From Gammaproteobacteria bacterium (GTDB taxonomy: Bacteria > Pseudomonadota > Gammaproteobacteria > Francisellales > CACEW01), in assembly GCA_028282045.1 (NCBI GenBank), contig JANQIS010000042.1, forward strand, positions 1 to 9,494: a stretch of 9,494 bases of DNA, written 5' to 3'. Below, piece after piece: positions 1-6,657 of this stretch. The position numbers and the translations under genes are program-made. Position 1 is the first letter of the stretch; each line of letters starts with the position of its first letter. Under the pieces are notes generated by a model that saw only the letters and a program-made list of their open reading frames with translations, was not told where the DNA came from and ran no database searches.

Positions 1-198
1 CCGCAAGATAAGATCGTTGCCTTGGTGCGTGAGCAGTTTGACTTGCGTCCACAGGGGATTACCAAACAACTGGACCTGTTACGTCCAATTTATCAAAAGA
101 CCGCGGCTTATGGGCATTTTGGCCGTGAAGATACCGACTTTACCTGGGAACAAACCGATAAAGCAGCCAATTTAAAAGCCGCCAGCGGCCTCAAATAA
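1..198 (+). CDS. metK: S-adenosylmethionine synthetase, C-terminal end (partial)
   Basis: Frame 1 is open from the first base to a TAA at 196-198, giving about 65 residues. The fragment contains ITKQLDLLRPIYQKTAAYGH followed by FGRED and a TW-E-TDKA stretch. This is the characteristic C-terminus of MetK, which condenses ATP and methionine into S-adenosylmethionine in the cytoplasm. The 5' part, with the ATP and methionine binding residues, lies outside the window. The next gene, ahcY, starts 21 bp downstream and recycles the S-adenosylhomocysteine left after methyl transfer, so the two are almost certainly cotranscribed. Identification is from recognition of the C-terminal motif, not from an alignment. 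Confidence 0.93.
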   Translation, partial: PQDKIVALVREQFDLRPQGITKQLDLLRPIYQKTAAYGHFGREDTDFTWEQTDKAANLKAASGLK

Positions 199-204
199 TG
201 TAAT

Positions 205-210
205 AAGGAG
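205..210 (+). promoter_or_regulatory. Ribosome binding site of ahcY
   Basis: AAGGAG lies 9 nt before the ATG at 220 and fixes that start. The 21-bp metK-ahcY gap holds only this site, leaving no room for an S-adenosylhomocysteine riboswitch, which in some bacteria precedes ahcY. Confidence 0.8.
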
Positions 211-219
211 TCACTAAAT

Positions 220-1536
220 ATGAGTACTGCACCTATGCACAAAGTTGAAAGCGATTACAAAGTCGCTGATATGAGCCTCGCTGACTGGGGCCGCAAAGAA
301 ATCACCATTGCTGAGACCGAGATGCCAGGCCTCATGGCGTTACGTGAAGAATTCGGCGCCAAGAAACCGCTCAAAGGCGCGCGCATTGCCGGTTGTCTAC
401 ACATGACAATTCAAACTGCCGTTTTGATCGAAACACTAACGGCATTGGGGGCTCAAGTACGTTGGTCATCTTGCAACATCTTCTCAACCCAAGATCATGC
501 AGCCGCCGCGATTGCCGCCACCGGCGTACCCGTATTTGCCTGGAAAGGGGAAACTGAGGAAGAATACGAGTGGTGTATTGAACAAACTATTCATGGCCCT
601 GACGGCTGGAAACCTAATATGATCCTGGATGATGGTGGTGATTTAACCTTGATGGTTCATGAGAAATATCCTGAGCTGCTGGCTGATATCCGTGGCATTT
701 CTGAAGAAACCACCACCGGCGTACATCGTCTGTATGAAATGGCTAAAAACGGCAAGCTCAACGCACCGGCCATCAATGTCAATGACTCGGTCACCAAATC
801 CAAGTTTGATAATCTCTATGGTATTCGTGAATCATTGATGGATGGCTTAAAGCGAGCCACTGATGTGATGGTCGCCGGTAAGGTGGCTGTGGTACTGGGC
901 TTTGGTGATGTCGGCAAAGGTTGCGCTCAGGCGCTGCGTGGGCTTGGTGCTACCGTGCTGGTCACTGAAATCGACCCGATCTGTGCACTGCAAGCGGCCA
1001 TGGAAGGATATCGCGTGGTGTTGATGGACGAAGTGTGTGATCAGGCGGATATTTTTGTCACCACTACCGGCAACTTTAACGTGATCCAACATAAACATAT
1101 GGTGAAGATGCGCGATCAGGCAATCGTACTCAACGTAGGCCACTTTGATAATGAGATTGACGTAGCCTCTTTAGAGCAACAATATCAGTGGGAAGAAATT
1201 AAACCTCAGGTTGATCATATTATTTTCCCTGATGGCAAGCGTATTATCTTGCTGGCTAAAGGTCGCCTGGCGAACTTAGGCTGCGCCACCGGCCATCCCA
1301 GCTTTGTCATGTCTAACTCTTTCACTAACCAAGTCCTAGCCCAGATTGAATTATGGCAACATCATGATAACTATAACAATCAGGTATATGTGCTACCCAA
1401 ACACCTGGATGAGAAAGTAGCACGCCTGCATCTTGAAAAGATTGGTGTCAAGTTGACCAAGATGACTCCTGAGCAGGCCAAATACATTGGTGTGGCGGTT
1501 GATGGACCTTACAAGCCAGATCACTACCGTTATTAG
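220..1536 (+). CDS. ahcY: Adenosylhomocysteinase (S-adenosyl-L-homocysteine hydrolase)
   Basis: A cytoplasmic NAD-dependent enzyme that reversibly splits S-adenosylhomocysteine into adenosine and homocysteine, relieving product inhibition of methyltransferases. The 438-residue length is normal for the family. Substrate-domain signatures are visible: HMT at 61-63, SCNIFSTQDHAAAA around residue 90, DDGGDLT near 139, and NDSVTKSKFDN at 188-198 with the expected catalytic Lys193 and Asp197. The NAD-binding glycine motif GFGDVGKG is at 227-234, and the protein ends in the family-typical KPDHYRY. The start is supported by AAGGAG 9 nt upstream. It follows metK by 21 bp and is closed by the hairpin at 1621-1648, so metK-ahcY look like one S-adenosylmethionine-cycle unit. 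No damage or unusual residue was seen. Confidence 0.98.
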   Translation: MSTAPMHKVESDYKVADMSLADWGRKEITIAETEMPGLMALREEFGAKKPLKGARIAGCLHMTIQTAVLIETLTALGAQVRWSSCNIFSTQDHAAAAIAATGVPVFAWKGETEEEYEWCIEQTIHGPDGWKPNMILDDGGDLTLMVHEKYPELLADIRGISEETTTGVHRLYEMAKNGKLNAPAINVNDSVTKSKFDNLYGIRESLMDGLKRATDVMVAGKVAVVLGFGDVGKGCAQALRGLGATVLVTEIDPICALQAAMEGYRVVLMDEVCDQADIFVTTTGNFNVIQHKHMVKMRDQAIVLNVGHFDNEIDVASLEQQYQWEEIKPQVDHIIFPDGKRIILLAKGRLANLGCATGHPSFVMSNSFTNQVLAQIELWQHHDNYNNQVYVLPKHLDEKVARLHLEKIGVKLTKMTPEQAKYIGVAVDGPYKPDHYRY

Positions 1537-1620
1537 AGGAAAATGGGTGCTGTCGTCATTGTGCTATTTGATAGCCCAACCTGGATTTGCATAGCAAACA
1601 AAGATTGGTATAAGCCTATT

Positions 1621-1648
1621 ACATCCCGTGGTCGTGACCACGGGATGT
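1621..1648 (+). terminator. Strong palindromic hairpin, probable terminator of metK-ahcY
   Basis: Two perfectly complementary 13-nt arms (ACATCCCGTGGTC and GACCACGGGATGT) are separated by only GT, so the hairpin would form an 11-12 bp stem with a small loop. The 3' flank, GTTATTTATCT, is U-rich but has no uninterrupted T-run, so it is a moderate rather than ideal intrinsic terminator. It lies 85 bp after the ahcY stop and 58 bp before rsmE. Two small hairpins precede it: GCTAT-TTG-ATAGC at 1563-1575 and TTTGC-ATA-GCAAA at 1586-1598. The near-perfect symmetry would also suit a protein-binding site. Confidence 0.65.
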
Positions 1649-1706
1649 GTTATTTATCTGACCAAGCCAACACTCAAAAACAGCGTTATTCACAAGCAGT
1701 TTATTA

Positions 1707-2438
1707 ATGCGTGTTAACCGAATTTACCATCCAGAACCATTACACGTGGGGCAACTCGTTACCTTAGGTGCTGAGGCATCACACCATTTATCGCGCGTGT
1801 TGCGCTGCCAGGTTAATGAGCAAGTCATACTCTTTAATGGCAGTGGCAATGAATTTGCAGGGCACATAGCTGAAATGAGCAAACGCGTCGTATTGCTACA
1901 CATCGATGCCTGTCAGGCTATCGATCGTGAATCACCCCTGGCTATTCATCTGGCGCAAGCCATCGGTAAAGGGGATAAAATGGACTGGGTGATTCAAAAG
2001 TCCTGTGAACTGGGTGTTAGAGAAATTACACCTTTATTTACCCAACGTAGCAACACCAAACTCTGTGGTGAGCGCTTAGATAAAAAGCACCAGCACTGGC
2101 AAAAAGTGGCTATCAGCGCCTGCGAGCAATGCGCACGCACCATTGTGCCTAAAGTACATTACCCCACCACATTATCCATTTGGTTAGAGTCGTTGCACTG
2201 CCAGCAAGGTTTTGTGCTGCATCCGCACAATGCCGCCAATCTCAATGATATGGCGCTCAAATTACAAGACGTGGCATTATTGATTGGCCCCGAGGGCGGG
2301 CTAAGTGACATTGAAATCGATCAGGCCAGCCAAAAAGGTTTTATCTCTTTGACCTTAGGTAAGCGGATCTTACGTACCGAAACTGCCCCCATTGTCGGCA
2401 TCACAGCACTGCAATGCCGCTGGGGAGATCTTGTCTGA
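1707..2438 (+). CDS. rsmE: 16S rRNA (uracil-1498-N3)-methyltransferase
   Basis: A SPOUT-class methyltransferase that uses S-adenosylmethionine to methylate N3 of U1498 in 16S rRNA of the 30S subunit. The 243-residue length is typical. The N-terminus MRVNRIYHPEPL and the following SHHLSRVLR belong to the PUA-like RNA-binding domain. The C-terminal trefoil-knot domain shows the cofactor signatures IGPEGGLSDIEID from residue 193 and LGKRILRTETAP at 217-228, the most diagnostic stretch of the family. The MRV start fits family N-termini, though the ribosome binding site is poor. It lies behind the hairpin at 1621-1648 and probably has its own promoter in the 58-bp gap, where I could not find convincing boxes. 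Its use of S-adenosylmethionine gives only a loose functional link to metK-ahcY. Confidence 0.96.
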   Translation: MRVNRIYHPEPLHVGQLVTLGAEASHHLSRVLRCQVNEQVILFNGSGNEFAGHIAEMSKRVVLLHIDACQAIDRESPLAIHLAQAIGKGDKMDWVIQKSCELGVREITPLFTQRSNTKLCGERLDKKHQHWQKVAISACEQCARTIVPKVHYPTTLSIWLESLHCQQGFVLHPHNAANLNDMALKLQDVALLIGPEGGLSDIEIDQASQKGFISLTLGKRILRTETAPIVGITALQCRWGDLV

Positions 2439-2470
2439 ATATTTACCGTGAAAATACCCAGGCTTGCATT

Positions 2471-2538
2471 CCCGTGTTAATTCCTCACACATAAAACACA
2501 AAATGCATCAATACACATAACCCCGTGTTAAATAACAC
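2471..2538. repeat. CCCGTGTTAA direct repeat with GTGTTA palindrome, candidate operator
   Basis: CCCGTGTTAA occurs at 2471-2480 and again at 2522-2531, 51 bp apart. The second copy continues into a perfect palindrome, GTGTTA-AA-TAACAC, at 2525-2538. The first copy has a degenerate partner: GTGTTA at 2474-2479 faces TCACAC at 2485-2490, with five of six positions complementary. Two copies of a dyad element about five helical turns apart upstream of a promoter suggest binding by a dimeric regulator. I do not recognise the regulator; the spacing does not match the CRP consensus. Confidence 0.45.
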
Positions 2539-2636
2539 ATTTTGCTACCATCACACGCTATCCCAGCTATTATCACGCCCACAGCACCACCTTATTGCGA
2601 ACAATGGTTAATACCGCACAAATAATCAAGATTTTT

Positions 2637-2675
2637 TTGAGAGTATTTACCCGGCGGATCATCTATAAATAGAGT
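2637..2675 (+). promoter_or_regulatory. Candidate sigma-70 promoter of the pilus operon
   Basis: Two box pairings are possible and neither is ideal. TTTACC at 2646-2651 with TAGAGT at 2670-2675 has an 18-bp spacer and four of six matches in each box. TTGAGA at 2637-2642 is a better -35 box, but the best -10-like hexamer, TATAAA at 2664-2669, sits 21 bp away. Either would give a short leader of about 40-50 nt before the pilin ATG. The choice is inferred from sequence alone. Confidence 0.35.
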
Positions 2676-2709
2676 ATGACAAAATGAGAAGTTTAACGAA
2701 CCAAAGCCC

Positions 2710-2715
2710 AAGGAG
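2710..2715 (+). promoter_or_regulatory. Strong ribosome binding site of the major pilin
   Basis: AAGGAG is placed 6 nt before the ATG at 2722. It is the strongest Shine-Dalgarno in the pilus operon, in keeping with high-level synthesis of the structural subunit compared with the weakly initiated chaperone that follows. Confidence 0.75.
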
Positions 2716-2721
2716 ATAACA

Positions 2722-3258
2722 ATGAAAAACATAATTAAAGTCATCACGGTAAGTAGTAGTTTGGCGATAGGCATGAGCGCGACAGGAATTGCCAGTGCGG
2801 CTGACTCAACCTCAGGAAGCGCAAGCGCATCGATTGCCACCGCACTAACTTTAAGCACAGGTGCCGATGACCTTGATTTTGGTACTTTTGCACATAGCGA
2901 TACCACTGCCGGTGGTACTGTTGTTGTCAACACAAGTGACGGTGTAGGCTCAGCCAGTAACGTTGATGCCGACCCAACTGTCACATCAGGTGATTTCAGT
3001 GTTACAGGAGAGCCCAATGCCACCATCACCATTACGCTTCCGGGTGATGGAGTTGCCTCACTAACACACAGCGGGGGTGCGCCAAGCGGACAATTGCCAC
3101 TGACTAGCTTTACTGATAGTGGAGGCGGTTCGTTAACTCTCGACGGTAGTGGTAATGGTACCTTCACTGTTGGGGCAACGCTAGCGTTCGATGCTATTGC
3201 AACTGACACTGCCGGTGACTACACAGGCACCTACGACGTTACGGTTGCCTATCAATAA
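2722..3258 (+). CDS. Major pilin subunit, DUF4402-type
   Basis: A secreted 178-residue protein, proposed as the main fibre subunit. Residues 1-26 form a signal peptide (NIIK basic start, hydrophobic core, ASA before the cut). The mature N-terminus has an alternating small/hydrophobic strand (SASASIATALTLS, 33-45) suited to donor-strand exchange. Then come LDFGTF at 51-56, GDFSVTGEPNATITITLPG in the middle, a FTVGATL stretch, and the terminal strand GDYTGTYDVTVAYQ. This pattern matches the DUF4402 family as I know it, a beta-sandwich group often found near ushers. The mature protein has no Lys, Arg, Cys, Met or Trp and 17 Asp/Glu, so it is strongly acidic and should be trypsin-resistant. It is promoter-proximal, has the best ribosome binding site, and is followed by a terminator, all typical of a major subunit. 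Family assignment is from motif recall. Confidence 0.82.
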   Translation: MKNIIKVITVSSSLAIGMSATGIASAADSTSGSASASIATALTLSTGADDLDFGTFAHSDTTAGGTVVVNTSDGVGSASNVDADPTVTSGDFSVTGEPNATITITLPGDGVASLTHSGGAPSGQLPLTSFTDSGGGSLTLDGSGNGTFTVGATLAFDAIATDTAGDYTGTYDVTVAYQ

Positions 3259-3283
3259 TCAGTAATAACCTAACGGTAAGAGA

Positions 3284-3315
3284 GTCAACGCAGCGTAAAG
3301 CGCGTTGACTTTTTT
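3284..3315 (+). terminator. Internal rho-independent terminator after the major pilin
   Basis: The arms GTCAACGC (3284-3291) and GCGTTGAC (3302-3309) are perfectly complementary, and the loop can add a GC/GC inner helix. They are followed directly by six T residues at 3310-3315. It sits 26 bp after the pilin stop and upstream of the rest of the operon. The layout suggests partial termination, giving abundant pilin-only transcript and less read-through into the chaperone and usher genes. A pilin-only unit with a second promoter downstream is possible, but I see no clear promoter in the 50 bp that follow. Confidence 0.85.
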
Positions 3316-3364
3316 CTATATATGCCTAATCTTTTATATATTCGTGACATTTTTACCTATTATT

Positions 3365-4108
3365 ATGTTCAGTTATTTTATCAGACCCATATCAACTGGT
3401 ATCTTAGTATGCGTCCCGCTGTTGTGTGTAGCTAATTATGTAGTGATGCCAACCTATCTTAATGAAACGGCAACCAGGGGCTACATTTCGTCCAGCTTTA
3501 ACCTCGCTAATAAAGATAGTAAAAATATCAGGCTACAGCCTAAAATTGTGCCAATGCAAACAGCAAAAAACTATCAACGTATTACTAAAGCAGACTACCC
3601 GACACAAGTTTATGATTTAACCCAATATACGAAAGTGAGTCCACGCCTGCTGATCATCAACCCCAAGCAGAGCCGTGTCCTGAGAGTGAGAATACGCTTG
3701 GCAAGCACCCTGCCTGACGGCACATACATTGGCAAACTATTAATCAAAATGCTGCCGCCTGAAAATAACAATCCATTAAAAAAACAACGCGAACAAACTC
3801 AGTACCGGATCAATTTAACCCCTCTGATCAATACGGCTATTCCCCTCTATATCACCAAGGGCAAGCCTGAAATTGGTAATGTAAGCATTACCTGTGAGCA
3901 GCAACAAGGCAAATTAACAGAAACCGTTAAAAACCAAAGCAAATGGCTGCAGGAGATTCGCATTGATGATGGCGTGGCAGAAGGCGGCAGGTCATTGCGA
4001 CTGGCGCCAATGAGTCAATATACCTACAACTATAAAAATAATAGTCAAAAAATAACTTGGCAATACAAAAATCAAGGTGATCGGCATACCGTTTCCTGTA
4101 CACCATGA
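3365..4108 (+). CDS. Periplasmic pilus chaperone 1 (PapD-like, divergent)
   Basis: A 247-residue periplasmic protein predicted to bind exported pilins and deliver them to the usher. I chose the ATG at 3365. It gives a signal peptide (hydrophobic core ILVCVPLLCVA, cut after Ala23) that puts NYVVMPTYLN at the mature N-terminus, comparable with NIDYYRVYPTNFEV of chaperone 2. The open frame extends upstream to a TTG at 3305, but that codon lies in the terminator stem. No good Shine-Dalgarno precedes 3365, so translation may be weak. Chaperone-fold strands are visible: SPRLLIINPKQSRVLRVRI, then LPDGTYIGKLLIKM, then NNNPLKK and the AIPLYI strand leading into domain 2. Domain 2 carries Cys177 and Cys245, probably a disulfide. 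Its 3' end overlaps the usher start by ATGA. Confidence 0.85.
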   Translation: MFSYFIRPISTGILVCVPLLCVANYVVMPTYLNETATRGYISSSFNLANKDSKNIRLQPKIVPMQTAKNYQRITKADYPTQVYDLTQYTKVSPRLLIINPKQSRVLRVRIRLASTLPDGTYIGKLLIKMLPPENNNPLKKQREQTQYRINLTPLINTAIPLYITKGKPEIGNVSITCEQQQGKLTETVKNQSKWLQEIRIDDGVAEGGRSLRLAPMSQYTYNYKNNSQKITWQYKNQGDRHTVSCTP

Positions 4109-6657
4109 GGCCATGTTTTATTCTCAGCTTATTAGCGCTCTTATCATGCACAGCAGCTTACGCAACAACGCCTCGTTCTGCTCAGTCAGATGCTGCGTTC
4201 TACAATGAGTTTATTCTTGTTAAGTTAAGATTCCCTGAGCGTGATTACAACTCTGCCTATGATATTGATGTTAAAACCAATGATCAGGGTAATATTTTCA
4301 TCCCGCTCAAAGAGTTAAAAGAGATTTTTTATGGCCAAATCAGTTGCCAGGGTCAAACCTATACCCATTGTCAGTATAAATGGCCCGAACAGAACAAAGT
4401 GACAACGTTCTCAGTACACAATAATCAACTGACAACAACCATCGACCAAGCACCGCTGACACTACAAGCAGGCCAGGATTATCTTATTGATAATGGGCAA
4501 CCTTATCTAAACAGCAACATTCTAGACAAACTCTTTGGCACTCAATCACAGTTTCGCGAGTCGAATTATGCATTAACCATTACATTTAACAAACTGCCCA
4601 TTGAAATCCGTACTCGTATGCGCGCTGAAAAGAACCGATACACACTACTTAAACAAAAAGCTGAAGCGGCCCGCAGAGCACGCTTAGCAGCCCGCCAAGC
4701 TATTAAACCAACAGGCTGGTTTAATCTAGAGGGCAAATATCAATTACAGTTCAACCAATACCTTAAACGCCGCACCAGCGCGCAAAACAATCAGAATCTA
4801 ATTTATAACCTCACTTCTGACATCGGCACCGGAACGTTACAAGGCTCAGGGTCATTCAAGCGTCCACGTCCTTCAAGCGGCTATCCTTACACCTGGAACT
4901 ACGCATTGCGCAATAAGTCCTGGGGTGATCTATTGCAGGTAGGCGATTTAACATCACAACCTACCACATTTATGGGTAGCACACGTTTACATAATGCCAT
5001 CAAGTATGACCGTGCTCAGGAAGTAAATCCTAATTTTGATTTTGAATATACCGACCAAACGCTCCCTGGTACTGAAATTGAAGTCTGGCGTGGTGGCTAC
5101 CTGGTTACCGTCGTCGAAGTAGGTGCCAGTGGTCAGTTTACTATCGTTGATCCTAACGCTGAACCCGGGGATACCATCAAGCTAGTGTATTATTTTCCGG
5201 ACGGCACCGAAAAAACCCAGTATATACGTTATGCTCCTAATCGGTTTTTACTGCTCAATGATCATCAATGGGACTTAGAATTCTCTCACGGTACCATTGA
5301 TAATGGTGATGGCAATAGCCTGGGGACCTATACCCACAGTCTGTTGCGCTACGGCCTTTTTGATAAATTCACAGTAGGTTGGGGCGTTTATCGAATACCG
5401 CTGGATGATTCCAATGCCAACCGCAAAACCATGCATTATATTGATACTGCTTGGCAGATATTGCCCAGTTTAGCAGTGAATTATGACCGTTTTATCAATA
5501 CCAAAGGTTATGTACTTGAGGGCATTTGGGATTATTTCACCAACAACACACTAGAGGCTAAGTATCGTCGTTTAGATGATAGTAATCCGATTTTGAACAC
5601 CCCGCTAATCAGCGGCGATTACAACAGTTCAAGGCTGTTTATACTAAAAGATATCTGGTCTTTGTTTCCTCAATGGCGCCTGGTGTCACAGTATGAAAAT
5701 GCTATCAATGCCGACCAGTATGACCTCAACCTAACCGGTAGCTGGAATAGCGTATTCTCGCAAGGTTATCAACTGAATTGGACCAAAAATAACGATGCGC
5801 CTTATCAGTTTTCAACTATGCTCAATAACACGGTGAGAATCAGCAAGCGCAATCTGTTCCAGGCTAATTTCAACTGGACTCGTTGGACTAGCAACAGCCA
5901 AACACTCAGTTACACTCGCTCAAAATCTAACGGCAGTGGTGTCAATAGCGATATCACCGGCAATCTGTTTTATCAATTCAGCCCCCATTTTTCAGCCACA
6001 CTCACCGTGGGGGAAAAAACCGTCCTGCTCTCCATTAACTTTACCGATGTTGTGGGCCTATTTACTCATCCGACCTTACCCAGTCACTATGCAACCGGTT
6101 CTATTTCAGGCTATGTCTATGCACCGAGCAAACCCGGCGAAAAATCCAAACCGATCGCCCATGCCAAAATTAAAATAGGCGGAGTTAAAACGCAGACTGA
6201 TGAAAGCGGTTATTTCCACGCTAGTGGGATTGCCACTTATAGCAGAATCAACTTTGAGGTCGATCCCAGTTCGATTGATTTAGGTTACATCCCGGAAAAT
6301 GAGTCAGTACCGATGTATTTCCGCCCCGGCACCATCATCGAATATAACCCTATTATCAGCCATAATATCAGCATTGATGGCTATGTTTTTACCGATGGCA
6401 CGCTACCCAAAGACCTTGAGATTGAAGCAGTTAAACAAGATGGTTCTGTTATACGCAGTGGTAAAGTCCAGTCTGATGGATTTTATATCATTGAAAAATT
6501 GACACCAGGACAATATCAGCTAAAACTAATAGGTGAGCATAAACGAACACCCAAACCATTATCTATTAATATTAAGCCTGAACAAGATTGGATTTCAGAG
6601 GTGAATTTACATTGGTATCAAACTGACACGCCCTCTGCACAGGAAAAGTCATCATGA
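4105..6657 (+). CDS. Outer-membrane usher of a chaperone-usher pilus
   Basis: An 850-residue outer-membrane pore that recruits chaperone-subunit complexes and secretes the fibre. Residues 1-20 are a signal peptide ending AYA. About 30-165 form a periplasmic N-terminal domain (IFIPLKELKEIFYG; a likely disulfide between the Cys of ISCQG and THCQY). Residues 169-200 are an unusual Arg/Lys/Ala-rich helix. From about 204 the sequence is amphipathic beta barrel, interrupted by a plug domain at about 318-375 (TEIEVWRGGYLVTVVEVGAS, then GQFTIVDPNAEPGD and DGTEK), closely following the classical usher plug layout. After the barrel come two small beta domains: about 666-735 (ISGYVYAPSK, AHAKIKIGG, TDESGYFHASGI; carboxypeptidase-regulatory-like) and about 754-840 (ISIDGYVF, SDGFYIIEKLTPGQYQLKL). 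The start is set by ATGA overlap with chaperone 1, and the end overlaps the next gene the same way. The usual usher length is about 800-850. Confidence 0.9.
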   Translation: MRPCFILSLLALLSCTAAYATTPRSAQSDAAFYNEFILVKLRFPERDYNSAYDIDVKTNDQGNIFIPLKELKEIFYGQISCQGQTYTHCQYKWPEQNKVTTFSVHNNQLTTTIDQAPLTLQAGQDYLIDNGQPYLNSNILDKLFGTQSQFRESNYALTITFNKLPIEIRTRMRAEKNRYTLLKQKAEAARRARLAARQAIKPTGWFNLEGKYQLQFNQYLKRRTSAQNNQNLIYNLTSDIGTGTLQGSGSFKRPRPSSGYPYTWNYALRNKSWGDLLQVGDLTSQPTTFMGSTRLHNAIKYDRAQEVNPNFDFEYTDQTLPGTEIEVWRGGYLVTVVEVGASGQFTIVDPNAEPGDTIKLVYYFPDGTEKTQYIRYAPNRFLLLNDHQWDLEFSHGTIDNGDGNSLGTYTHSLLRYGLFDKFTVGWGVYRIPLDDSNANRKTMHYIDTAWQILPSLAVNYDRFINTKGYVLEGIWDYFTNNTLEAKYRRLDDSNPILNTPLISGDYNSSRLFILKDIWSLFPQWRLVSQYENAINADQYDLNLTGSWNSVFSQGYQLNWTKNNDAPYQFSTMLNNTVRISKRNLFQANFNWTRWTSNSQTLSYTRSKSNGSGVNSDITGNLFYQFSPHFSATLTVGEKTVLLSINFTDVVGLFTHPTLPSHYATGSISGYVYAPSKPGEKSKPIAHAKIKIGGVKTQTDESGYFHASGIATYSRINFEVDPSSIDLGYIPENESVPMYFRPGTIIEYNPIISHNISIDGYVFTDGTLPKDLEIEAVKQDGSVIRSGKVQSDGFYIIEKLTPGQYQLKLIGEHKRTPKPLSINIKPEQDWISEVNLHWYQTDTPSAQEKSS
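6641..6646 (+). promoter_or_regulatory. Ribosome binding site of the minor pilin gene
   Basis: AGGAAA, inside the usher coding sequence, ends 7 nt before the ATG at 6654. It supports that start and shows that the ATGA overlap has its own initiation signal, unlike the usher start at 4105, where none is visible. Confidence 0.55.

Larger units (their letters stand above)
2439..2721. other. Intergenic regulatory region upstream of the pilus operon
   Basis: This is 283 bp with no plausible gene, separating rsmE from the pilus locus. It contains a direct repeat and a palindrome built on GTGTTA (2471-2538), an AT-rich stretch with a T7 run at 2632-2638, candidate promoter boxes at 2637-2675, and a strong Shine-Dalgarno at 2710-2715. 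No clear intrinsic terminator for rsmE is visible. Because all regulation of the pilus operon should act here, this is the likely integration point for environmental signals. Confidence 0.7.

Noticed and set aside
199..219. S-adenosylhomocysteine riboswitch before ahcY
   Set aside because: The gap is only 21 bp and is occupied by the Shine-Dalgarno; there is no room for the aptamer unless it lies upstream of metK, outside the window.
2474..2490. CRP-type binding site in TGTTA...TCACA
   Set aside because: The half-sites are separated by five rather than six bases and the left half deviates from TGTGA, so the match is poor.
2592..3209. Long open frame on the minus strand (205 codons) over the major pilin gene
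   Set aside because: It is antisense to a pilin with signal peptide, family motifs and strong ribosome binding site. The translated product is Pro/Val/Ala-rich low-complexity sequence, as expected from reading a Thr/Ser/Gly-rich gene backwards.
2722..3258. Spore-coat-U-type (Csu-like) pilin
   Set aside because: The subunit has no cysteines and shows the LDFG, VTG and TGTY-V-V-Y pattern of DUF4402 rather than the Cys-containing spore-coat-U pattern.
3305..3364. TTG at 3305 as the start of chaperone 1
   Set aside because: The codon lies within the 3' arm of the terminator hairpin, lacks a Shine-Dalgarno, and would add 20 hydrophobic residues in front of an already complete signal peptide.
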